From an uncultured Candidatus Saccharibacteria bacterium (lineage in GTDB: Bacteria; Patescibacteria; Saccharimonadia; Saccharimonadales; UBA6022): a stretch of DNA of 6,041 nt. The stretch spans positions 1-6,041 of the forward strand of contig CAMLED010000058.1 of assembly GCA_946479115.1 (NCBI GenBank), given 5' to 3'. This document shows positions 1-5,468 of the stretch, in pieces (the stretch's first letter is position 1; the number at the start of each line of letters is the position of its first letter). Below the pieces are notes generated by a model. That model saw only the letters and a list, made by a program, of their open reading frames with translations, searched no databases and had not been told where the DNA came from. The position numbers and the translations under genes are program-made.

Positions 1-441
1 ATCAATCTGTGCATTACGGCGCTTGTAGCGTGGGGCATCGGCATATGGCGTCGTTAGCCAAGTGTCGATAATGTCTTTCCAGGCTTTGTCATCATCAGCA
101 AGCACACGCGAAGGCAGACATAGCACATTACTGTCATTATCATTACGCGTCATCTTTGCTTCGTATGCATCCCAGATGATACTAGCACGAATCCCGCGGA
201 ATCGATTGGCTGCCATTGCCATGCCCTGACCGCCACCACAAATCAAAATTGCCCGTGCGTCATGCGTTGGATCGCCGAGGACTTTATGAGCTGCCGCGTG
301 GGCAAATTCAGGAAAGTCGTCGTTAGGGTCTAATTCCGTATCACCAATGTCTTCGGCATCATATTTACGATCTTTTAAATATGCGAGGACCGCTGTTTTC
401 ATAGCGAATCCTTGATGATCCGCACCTAGATATATCTTCAT
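1..441 (-). CDS. rpiB: RpiB/LacA/LacB-family sugar-phosphate isomerase (ribose-5-phosphate isomerase B), 3' end cut by window edge
   Basis: The minus strand reads 147 codons from ATG (441-439) to the left edge without a stop. The family interconverts ribulose 5-phosphate and ribose 5-phosphate in the cytoplasm (non-oxidative pentose phosphate pathway). Visible family marks are the N-terminal MKIYLGADHQGF (D8, H9), the substrate loop ICGGGQGM with the catalytic-type Cys68, NVLCLPSRV (R112), and a C-terminal RYKRR stretch (R138, R142) where phosphate-binding arginines lie. Usual family length is about 145-150 aa, so only a few codons plus the stop should be missing. Oddities: the His of the usual HNDANVL motif is Asp101 here, the loop is GGGQGM rather than GTGIGM, and the GGRH motif near the end is degenerate (DAPRY). 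Family assignment is firm; the exact sugar substrate is less so. The start matches the family N-terminus, has no Shine-Dalgarno, and lies just downstream of a -10 box. Confidence 0.9.
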   Translation of the reverse strand, partial: MKIYLGADHQGFAMKTAVLAYLKDRKYDAEDIGDTELDPNDDFPEFAHAAAHKVLGDPTHDARAILICGGGQGMAMAANRFRGIRASIIWDAYEAKMTRNDNDSNVLCLPSRVLADDDKAWKDIIDTWLTTPYADAPRYKRRNAQID

Positions 442-447
442 GACTTT

Positions 448-476
448 AGTATAAGCATTTTGACCGTAAAACAAAA
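448..476 (-). promoter_or_regulatory. Predicted rpiB promoter, leaderless type
   Basis: On the minus strand a TATACT -10 box (448-453) is followed by only 6 nt (442-447) before the rpiB ATG. Transcription starting the usual 6-7 nt downstream of the -10 would begin at or next to the A of the start codon, and no Shine-Dalgarno exists in between. At 17-bp spacing the -35 position (471-476) reads TTTTGT, a weak match that overlaps the T-tract of the gap terminator. The -10 is seen directly; the leaderless transcript is inferred. Confidence 0.55.
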
Positions 477-505
477 GAACCTCGCACTAGTTTGCGAGGT
501 TCTTT
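474..505 (-). terminator. Rho-independent terminator of gap
   Basis: A perfect 12-bp stem (474-485 paired with 494-505, arm AAAGAACCTCGC) has an 8-nt loop. Read on the minus strand it starts 9 nt past the gap stop codon and runs into TTTTGTTTTA, the expected U-tract. It separates gap from rpiB downstream. On the plus strand the stem is also followed by a T-rich run (509-513), but no plus-strand gene enters from the left. Confidence 0.9.
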
Positions 506-514
506 GCATTTTTA

Positions 515-1531
515 TTAGCGGAGTGCGCGACCGGCGTCGGCAACAAGCTCGACAAGTCGGTTACTGTAGCCCCATTCGTTGTCATACCAGGCAACAACTT
601 TAATCAAGTTGCCACCAACAACGTTAGTAAGTGGCAGATCAACAATTGCACTGTGACTATTACCCTTAAAGTCGCTACTGACAAGCTCTTCTTCGGTAAC
701 ATCAAGGATACCTTGGTAGAATGGCTGCTTAGCTGCTTCTCGGAAGACAGACTTGATTTCATCAATCGTTGTGTCGCGTTTCAGTAGAACCGAGAAGTCA
801 CTCATGCTGACTACTGGGGTTGGGACACGCACACTCAGACCACCAAAGACACCTTCAAGTGCTGGGAGTGCTTTTGCAGCAGCGATGCTTGCGCCCGTCG
901 TTGTTGGAACAATGTTTTCAGCTGCAGCACGAGCTTCGCGAAGATCCTTGGCAGGAGCATCCTGTAGCTTCTGACTAGCCGTGTAACTGTGAACAGTTGT
1001 CATCAATGCTTTTTCGATACCAAAGTGACTTTCTAATACCGCCATCACCGGTGTAATACAGTTAGTAGTACAGCTGGCATTACTGATTACATCAGTTGAA
1101 CCTTCGATAGCATCTTCATTTACACCCAGGACAATAGTATCTGCACCTTCGCCCTTAGCAGGGGCAGATAAGACAACTTTCTTTGCCCCGCCACCATCGA
1201 TGTGGGCGCGAGCTTTCGCTGGATCAACAAAGAAGCCAGTGCTTTCAATCACGACATCAACCTCGTAATCACGCCATGGAATAACCGCTGGATCTTTTTC
1301 AGCAAGAACAGCAATATGCTCGTCGTTTACGATAATTCCCGTATCGTCAAAATCAACCTTGTGCTGATACGTGCCGTACGAAGAGTCGTGCTTTAATAAG
1401 TGTGCTAATGTTTTTGTATCTGTTAAATCATTAATCGCGACGATTTTAATATCACTGCGATCAAATGCAATCTTGAATGCGTTACGACCAATTCGGCCAA
1501 ACCCATTAATTGCGACCTTTATCTGACTCAT
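515..1531 (-). CDS. gap: Glyceraldehyde-3-phosphate dehydrogenase, phosphorylating, NAD-type
   Basis: Complete 338-aa class I GAPDH of normal length. It oxidises glyceraldehyde 3-phosphate with phosphate to 1,3-bisphosphoglycerate in the cytoplasm (lower glycolysis). The N-terminal Rossmann motif is NGFGRIGR (residues 9-16). Asp35 in AINDLTD is the residue that normally selects NAD over NADP. The active-site segment is SNASCTTNC with catalytic Cys154, and His181 lies in TVHSYT. The phosphate-site stretch PTTTGAS is at 209-215, and the C-terminal WYDNEWGYSNR (315-325) is intact. The loop after His181 (TASQKLQDAPAKD) differs from the common TNDQ...DxPHKD form. The start has a strong Shine-Dalgarno (AAAAGGAG, 10 nt before ATG) and its own promoter; a stem-loop follows the TAA stop. 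It diverges from rel. No second glycolytic gene is adjacent. Identity is essentially certain. Confidence 0.98.
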   Translation of the reverse strand: MSQIKVAINGFGRIGRNAFKIAFDRSDIKIVAINDLTDTKTLAHLLKHDSSYGTYQHKVDFDDTGIIVNDEHIAVLAEKDPAVIPWRDYEVDVVIESTGFFVDPAKARAHIDGGGAKKVVLSAPAKGEGADTIVLGVNEDAIEGSTDVISNASCTTNCITPVMAVLESHFGIEKALMTTVHSYTASQKLQDAPAKDLREARAAAENIVPTTTGASIAAAKALPALEGVFGGLSVRVPTPVVSMSDFSVLLKRDTTIDEIKSVFREAAKQPFYQGILDVTEEELVSSDFKGNSHSAIVDLPLTNVVGGNLIKVVAWYDNEWGYSNRLVELVADAGRALR

Positions 1532-1541
1532 ACGTTCCCCA

Positions 1542-1549
1542 CTCCTTTT
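1542..1549 (-). promoter_or_regulatory. gap ribosome binding site
   Basis: AAAAGGAG on the minus strand, with 10 nt between AGGAG and the gap ATG. It shows that this organism does use Shine-Dalgarno sites, which makes their absence at rpiB and the GDPD gene informative. Confidence 0.85.
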
Positions 1550-1576
1550 AGAATAAGCTTTAGCATTTCACTGAAC

Positions 1577-1605
1577 AGTATATACCGATGTTGTCATCAG
1601 TGCAA
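1577..1605 (-). promoter_or_regulatory. gap promoter, sigma70-type
   Basis: On the minus strand TTGCAC (-35, 1600-1605) and TATACT (-10, 1577-1582) are separated by exactly 17 bp, the best-formed promoter in the window. An AT-rich stretch (CTAATATTT) just upstream of the -35 could be an UP-like element. The predicted leader is about 40 nt. Confidence 0.8.
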
Positions 1606-1649
1606 AATATTAGTGTACGGTCGTGGTTTTTTATTTCCCACTAGTGTTT

Positions 1650-1655
1650 TATACT
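1650..1655 (+). promoter_or_regulatory. Predicted rel promoter -10 box
   Basis: TATACT in the context TTATACTAAAAG, 9 nt upstream of the rel ATG. The expected transcription start (about 1661-1663) would leave a leader of only a few bases. An AAGGA at 1658-1662 resembles a Shine-Dalgarno but sits only 2 nt from the ATG and would mostly lie outside such a transcript. The -35 position is a plain T-run (about 1627-1632), so -35 support is weak. The site diverges from the gap promoter within the same 133-bp gap. Confidence 0.5.
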
Positions 1656-1664
1656 AAAAGGACG

Positions 1665-3203
1665 ATGAAAAAACGTGATTTGCTCGACCATGCAAAGCCT
1701 CATTACGAAGAGGACCAGTTACTCGAGCTTGAACACGCTATCGATTTTGCCACCAAGGCACATACTGGCCAAAAACGTAAAAGCGGCGAACCGTATATTA
1801 TTCACCCGCTTCATGTTGCCGACACGCTGATCGACTGGGGTATGGATATTGATACCGTCCTTGCCGGGATCCTGCACGACACAGTCGAAGACACCGAGGC
1901 AACGCTTGATGAAATCGAAAACTTATTCGGCCGTGATGTCGCCTTCCTTGTTGATGGTGTCACCAAGGTTTCTCAAGCTCGTGCTGGTATGCAGGACCTA
2001 ACGAATTATCTGCCACAAACTAAAGACAACTTATCAAAACTACTAATCGCCGTCGGCCAGGATGTTCGCGTCATTATCATCAAACTCGCCGATCGCCTGC
2101 ATAACATGTCGACACTGCAGCACATGAAACCCGACAAGCAGAAAAAGATCGCGCGCGAGAGCCTCGAAGTCTTTGCGCCAATGGCCGATCGTTTAGGTAT
2201 GGGCCGGGTGCGCATGCAAATCGAAGAATTAGCGTTTAGTTATCTCAATCCAGATGAATTCAAGCGCCTCAAGACACTCATGCAAAAACGTCTCGGCAAA
2301 AGCACTCGTAAGCTAGGGCTTGTTCGTGGTGAAGTCGAGGCTGAGCTGAAAAAGCACAATATTTCTTTCGAAGTAAACGGCCGCGTTAAAAGCATCTATA
2401 GCCTTCATAAAAAAATGAAGAAAGTAGATAACAATATCGATGATATCTACGATCTTATGGCATTACGTGTCATTGTTGAGAACAAAGAAGACTGCTACCG
2501 CGTGCTCGGCATCCTACACAGCATGTACCAACCGATGATCAGCCGCATTAAAGATTACATAGCGATCCCGAAACCGAATGGCTACCAAAGCCTTCATACA
2601 ACTGTCATCACTCCGTCAAAACAAATTGTCGAATTCCAAATTCGCACCTTCGGCATGCATGAATACGCCGAGCGTGGTCTGGCTGCTAGCTTCCACTACC
2701 ACGAACAAAAGTCAGCCAAAGATTACGCCAAGCGTAAAGGTAAATCATCGACGTTGCCTGCACAGCTGCAATGGATTTCGCAGCTACAAGAAGTTGCCTC
2801 GCGCCTTCGCGACAACGAAGAGATTTCTCAAGATCAGCTAAACATTGACCTATTTGGTAACCGTATCTTCGTCTATTCACCAAAGGGTGACCTCTACAAC
2901 CTACCCGAAGGTGCCTTGCCACTTGATTTTGCCTATTTGGTTCACAGTGATATCGGCAAACACGCCTATAGTGTACGTGTAAATGGCAGCATCCACGCCT
3001 TTGATAAACCTTTGCAAAATGGTGATGTCGTTGAAATCGTCACCCGTAAAACAGCCGCACCAAAACAGGCCTGGCAAGAACTAGTCACCACGACTCATGC
3101 CCGCAACAAATTACGTGCGCATCTACGTCAGCTGGGTGTCATCGAAAGTTTGTCAGGCGCTGCCGCCATTATCCGCGAAAAAGCCACTCGCAAGAAAAAA
3201 TAA
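1665..3203 (+). CDS. rel: RelA/SpoT homolog, bifunctional (p)ppGpp synthetase/hydrolase without C-terminal ZFD/ACT domains
   Basis: A 512-aa protein that makes and degrades the alarmone (p)ppGpp. The N-terminal HD hydrolase (about 20-175) shows H47, H71-D72, E75-D76 in HDTVEDT, D143 and RLHNM, all intact. The synthetase (about 230-350) shows GRVKSIYS (239-246), D263 and R268 in IYDLMALRV, RIKD (294-297), NGYQSLHTT (305-313) and E323 in VEFQIRT. RIKD is the RxKD form typical of bifunctional Rel/SpoT rather than the ExDD of RelA. A TGS domain (about 396-461) follows, with its conserved His428 in LVHSDIG, then a short helical segment and a basic tail. Full-length Rel is about 700-750 aa, so the zinc-finger/RIS and ACT/RRM modules are absent. 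AASFHYHE replaces the common AAHWxYKE. An in-frame GTG at 1623 would add 14 residues but overlaps the predicted promoter; ATG 1665 fits better. The gene ends in a shared terminator with ppa. Confidence 0.97.
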   Translation: MKKRDLLDHAKPHYEEDQLLELEHAIDFATKAHTGQKRKSGEPYIIHPLHVADTLIDWGMDIDTVLAGILHDTVEDTEATLDEIENLFGRDVAFLVDGVTKVSQARAGMQDLTNYLPQTKDNLSKLLIAVGQDVRVIIIKLADRLHNMSTLQHMKPDKQKKIARESLEVFAPMADRLGMGRVRMQIEELAFSYLNPDEFKRLKTLMQKRLGKSTRKLGLVRGEVEAELKKHNISFEVNGRVKSIYSLHKKMKKVDNNIDDIYDLMALRVIVENKEDCYRVLGILHSMYQPMISRIKDYIAIPKPNGYQSLHTTVITPSKQIVEFQIRTFGMHEYAERGLAASFHYHEQKSAKDYAKRKGKSSTLPAQLQWISQLQEVASRLRDNEEISQDQLNIDLFGNRIFVYSPKGDLYNLPEGALPLDFAYLVHSDIGKHAYSVRVNGSIHAFDKPLQNGDVVEIVTRKTAAPKQAWQELVTTTHARNKLRAHLRQLGVIESLSGAAAIIREKATRKKK

Positions 3204-3228
3204 CCAGCTCGATCGAGCTGGTTATTTT
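3197..3228. terminator. Bidirectional terminator between rel and ppa
   Basis: A 32-bp perfect inverted repeat centred at 3212/3213, with core AACCAGCTCGATCGAGCTGG and A/T flanks. It contains the rel TAA stop (3201-3203). On the plus strand the stem ends in GGTTATTTTAT; on the minus strand, 13 nt after the ppa stop, it ends in TTATTTTTTCTTG. Both converging genes therefore have a GC-rich stem with a T-tract. The symmetry leaves only a minimal loop, so the hairpin must open a few central pairs. Confidence 0.88.
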
Positions 3229-3241
3229 ATAAGCGATAGAA

Positions 3242-3772
3242 CTATTTTTCGTTCCAACGCTTGATTGATTCGTGAATGATAGCTTTCGCTTCTTCGACGT
3301 CACCCCATCCCTTAACGACAGTACTACCTGGTTTCTTTAGGTCTTTGTAGTGTGTAAAGTGATGTTCGATTTGTGCGATCTTCTGCTTTGGTAAATCAGC
3401 AAGTGAATTAATTGCGTTACCTGTGTTGCGGTCGTCAGCTGGTACAACAACAATCTTGTCATCAACTTCGTCGTCATCAACAAACTTCATTACACCAATA
3501 ACTTTTGCTTCAAGGAAGATGCCAGTTGCAAGCGGCCTGTCGGTAACGATAAGTGCATCAAGCTCGTCACCGTCTTCATCGAGAGTCTGTGGTATAAAGC
3601 CATAGTTAGTTGGTTTTGAAAAGATTTCAGGATCAACTCGATCAAGTTGCATAACCGCAAGGTCGCGATTCCATTCAATTTTATGTGAACTACCTTCTGG
3701 AATTTCAACAACAACGTTTACAACGCCGCCATCCACATCACCAGGGGTAAGAATTTGGTTAAAATCAGCCAT
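3242..3772 (-). CDS. ppa: Inorganic pyrophosphatase, family I (soluble)
   Basis: Complete 176-aa protein, the normal size of bacterial family I pyrophosphatases. It hydrolyses pyrophosphate to two phosphates in the cytoplasm, pulling nucleic acid, protein and activated-sugar synthesis forward; it needs Mg2+. The family signature DGDELDA (67-73) supplies metal ligands D67 and D72. Further acidic ligands fit D99 and D104 in FVDDDEVDDK, and the active-site loop HYKDLKK (141-147) holds the conserved Tyr142-Lys143. KPTNYGFIP (53-61) is the usual substrate-site stretch. The start has a Shine-Dalgarno (CGGAG, 6 nt before ATG) and a predicted extended -10 promoter shared back-to-back with the GDPD gene. 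It ends in TAG and uses the palindromic terminator shared with rel. No missing residues are apparent; identity is essentially certain. Confidence 0.98.
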   Translation of the reverse strand: MADFNQILTPGDVDGGVVNVVVEIPEGSSHKIEWNRDLAVMQLDRVDPEIFSKPTNYGFIPQTLDEDGDELDALIVTDRPLATGIFLEAKVIGVMKFVDDDEVDDKIVVVPADDRNTGNAINSLADLPKQKIAQIEHHFTHYKDLKKPGSTVVKGWGDVEEAKAIIHESIKRWNEK

Positions 3773-3798
3773 ATGTGTCTCCGTTATTTACTGTTCCT

Positions 3799-3807
3799 AT
3801 TGTATCA
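3799..3807 (-). promoter_or_regulatory. ppa promoter, extended -10
   Basis: On the minus strand TGATACAAT forms an extended -10 (TG-n plus TACAAT; hexamer at 3799-3804). The -35 position is poor, as is common for extended -10 promoters. The predicted leader of about 20 nt includes the CGGAG Shine-Dalgarno at 3779-3783, which lies 6 nt from the ATG. Confidence 0.6.
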
Positions 3808-3811
3808 AATT

Positions 3812-3820
3812 TGGTATACT
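3812..3820 (+). promoter_or_regulatory. GDPD gene promoter, extended -10, near-leaderless
   Basis: TGGTATACT is an extended -10 (hexamer TATACT at 3815-3820), 11 nt before the ATG at 3832. A start 6-7 nt downstream would leave a leader of about 5-6 nt (AGTAATT region) with no Shine-Dalgarno. It lies about 10 bp from the opposing ppa -10, so the two polymerase footprints overlap. Confidence 0.6.
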
Positions 3821-3831
3821 TAGCAGTAATT

Positions 3832-4533
3832 ATGTTAGTTATCGGTCATCGTGGGGCAGCTGGCAGTGCGCCAGAAAATACACTTGAAGCCCTGCGCGCC
3901 GGCGTAGATGCTGGTGCCGATATGCTTGAATTCGACATTCACCTTACCAGTGACGGTATTCCCGTCCTGCTACATGACAATAACCTTGTCCGGTCTCACC
4001 GTAAAAATGTATTCGTTAATCGCGCTACATTTCAGCAGCTAAAAGATCACACCGCTGACAGCCGTAACCCCATTGTATCTCTCGAAGACGTCTTGAATGA
4101 ATTTTTTGGTGAAGTTCTCCTCAATATAGAGATCAAGCAACGTGGCATGGCAGAACCTGTTATCGCACTACTAAAAAAGAAGTTTGTTAAACGTAAAAGT
4201 GATTGGGATTTATTTGTCTTTTCGTCATTTTTGCCTGGTGAATTAGGAAATATTCGCAAGCTCAGTGCTAATGCAAACTTATGGCTACTCCATAAACGCA
4301 ATCCATTTATTTTCATCGCGTTTGCACGCCGCCTTAATCTAGACGGTGTTGGCTTTCATCGCCTTTACATTAACGACTTTGCGCTGGCTATCGCCAAAAA
4401 GACCGATTTATTCACCTATGCCTACACAGTTAATCGCTTTGGCGCAGCTAAACAGCTAAACGAGCGTGGACTCGATGCTGTTGTCACTGACTACCCTAAA
4501 CAAATCCAAGACGGATTCTCGAAAAAACACTAA
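3832..4533 (+). CDS. Glycerophosphodiester phosphodiesterase (GDPD family), cytoplasmic
   Basis: A 233-aa GDPD-fold enzyme that splits glycerophosphodiesters (deacylated phospholipids) into sn-glycerol 3-phosphate and an alcohol. Catalytic and metal residues are all visible: H6-R7 in GHRGA, E16 in PENT, E33, D35 and H37 in EFDIHLTSDG, H48-D49 in LLHDN, and E100 and K102 in NIEIKQ. The C-terminal VVTDYP (217-222) is the usual barrel-closing motif. No signal peptide or membrane segment is seen, so it resembles cytosolic UgpQ-type enzymes rather than periplasmic GlpQ. The reading frame is open from an ATG at 3775, but those 19 extra codons overlap both divergent promoters, and the family N-terminus (MLVIGHRG) begins at 3832. 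Its TAA stop overlaps the trxB stop tail-to-tail. Substrate could be salvaged host or environmental lipid products (inference). No glycerol transporter is adjacent. Confidence 0.95.
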   Translation: MLVIGHRGAAGSAPENTLEALRAGVDAGADMLEFDIHLTSDGIPVLLHDNNLVRSHRKNVFVNRATFQQLKDHTADSRNPIVSLEDVLNEFFGEVLLNIEIKQRGMAEPVIALLKKKFVKRKSDWDLFVFSSFLPGELGNIRKLSANANLWLLHKRNPFIFIAFARRLNLDGVGFHRLYINDFALAIAKKTDLFTYAYTVNRFGAAKQLNERGLDAVVTDYPKQIQDGFSKKH

Positions 4534-5468
4534 ACGGTCGCAGGATTATCCAAATACTCTCGAATAGAGAGTGCTGCTGTCGCGCCTTCACCGACTGCAC
4601 TCGCAATCTGCATAGTTGCACCACTACGAACATCACCACTAGCAAATACGCCGGACATTGTCGTCGACAGATGCTTATCGGTCTTAATCAGACCCTGTTC
4701 GTCAAGTTCAACTGGTGATCCCTTTAGAAATTCAGTGTTTGGCTTCAAACCAACAAATACAAAGACACCGTCTGTTTCAATCGTGACAGGCTGACCATCC
4801 TTAGTAGCCTTGACTGATACAACCTTGCCTTCTTCGGCAACAATTTCATCTGTCGTCGTATTAAGGTGCACGGTGATCTTGCCATCATCAACAAACTTTT
4901 GAAGCTCGTGCTGCAAAACTTCACTGGCTTTAACAGTGCTGCGAACCAATAGGTCAATGTGCGTCGTAAAGCGTGTCAAGAATAATGCCTCTTGGATTGC
5001 AGAGTTACCACCACCAACAACAACCAGGCGCTTTTCGCGGTAGAATGCACCGTCGCATGTCGCACAGTAGTGAACGCCACGACCGTAATATTCAGCTTCA
5101 CCCGGAACACCGATCTTATTGTAGTCACTACCGGTTGCAATCAGCACCGTTCGAGCTTTAACATCCTGCCCGTCAATCGTCAGTGTCTTGTGATCGCCAT
5201 CGTCACGGATCGCCGATACTTCACCAAATTCAATTTCAGCACCGAAGCGTTCGGCCTGTTTCTGTAATTGATCAGCAAGTGTTAAGCCTGGGATTCCTTC
5301 TGGAAAACCCGGGTAGTTATCAACCTGATCGGTAATCGCTGCAAGGCCACCAATAACACCCTTTTCGTATAGTACGGTTCCAATATCTTCGCGAGTGGTA
5401 TACACAGCCGCTGCAAGCGCACTTGGACCCGCACCGATCATAACAACGTCGTGAATTTTAGTTTCCAT
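4530..5468 (-). CDS. trxB: Thioredoxin reductase-like flavoprotein (TrxB family)
   Basis: A 312-aa protein of normal length for the low-molecular-weight thioredoxin reductases, which pass electrons from NAD(P)H through FAD to a CxxC disulfide and on to thioredoxin in the cytoplasm. FAD-binding GAGPSALAAAVY lies at 12-23, the redox-active CATC is Cys135 and Cys138, and the nucleotide-binding VGGGNSA is at 151-157. The second FAD motif GVFASGDVR is at 273-281. The canonical HRRDxxRA motif that grips the NADPH 2'-phosphate is replaced by LLVRSTVKAS (173-182), so cofactor preference is uncertain. The gene starts inside the end of the upstream FKBP gene (11-nt overlap), with AGGAG 13 nt before the ATG, implying co-transcription and translational coupling. 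Its TAG stop overlaps the GDPD stop codon. No thioredoxin gene is in the window; alternative partners such as a glutaredoxin-like or peroxiredoxin protein are possible. Confidence 0.93.
   Translation of the reverse strand: METKIHDVVMIGAGPSALAAAVYTTREDIGTVLYEKGVIGGLAAITDQVDNYPGFPEGIPGLTLADQLQKQAERFGAEIEFGEVSAIRDDGDHKTLTIDGQDVKARTVLIATGSDYNKIGVPGEAEYYGRGVHYCATCDGAFYREKRLVVVGGGNSAIQEALFLTRFTTHIDLLVRSTVKASEVLQHELQKFVDDGKITVHLNTTTDEIVAEEGKVVSVKATKDGQPVTIETDGVFVFVGLKPNTEFLKGSPVELDEQGLIKTDKHLSTTMSGVFASGDVRSGATMQIASAVGEGATAALSIREYLDNPATV

Noticed and set aside
1611..1628. TACGGTC shared by the rpiB and rel upstream regions as a common operator
   Set aside because: The 7-bp match sits at very different distances from the two -10 boxes (about 7 versus 27 bp) and is short enough to be chance.
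1623..1664. Upstream GTG start for rel adding 14 residues
   Set aside because: The extension covers the predicted -35/-10 region, is not family-like, and no Shine-Dalgarno precedes it; ATG 1665 gives the usual N-terminus.
2578..2922. Open frames on either strand inside rel, and similar ones inside gap, ppa, GDPD and trxB
   Set aside because: They are shadows of strongly conserved coding frames, with low-complexity or unrecognisable translations and no start signals.
3775..3831. Upstream ATG start for the GDPD gene adding 19 residues
   Set aside because: It lies 3 bp from the opposing ppa start and spans both promoters; the family N-terminus (VIGHRG) begins at 3832. The hydrophobic stretch it would add could mimic a signal peptide, but no Shine-Dalgarno supports it.
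4556..4572. Stem ACTCTC/GAGAGT near the GDPD-trxB junction as a terminator
   Set aside because: Only 6 bp, lies inside trxB coding sequence and has no following T-tract on either strand.
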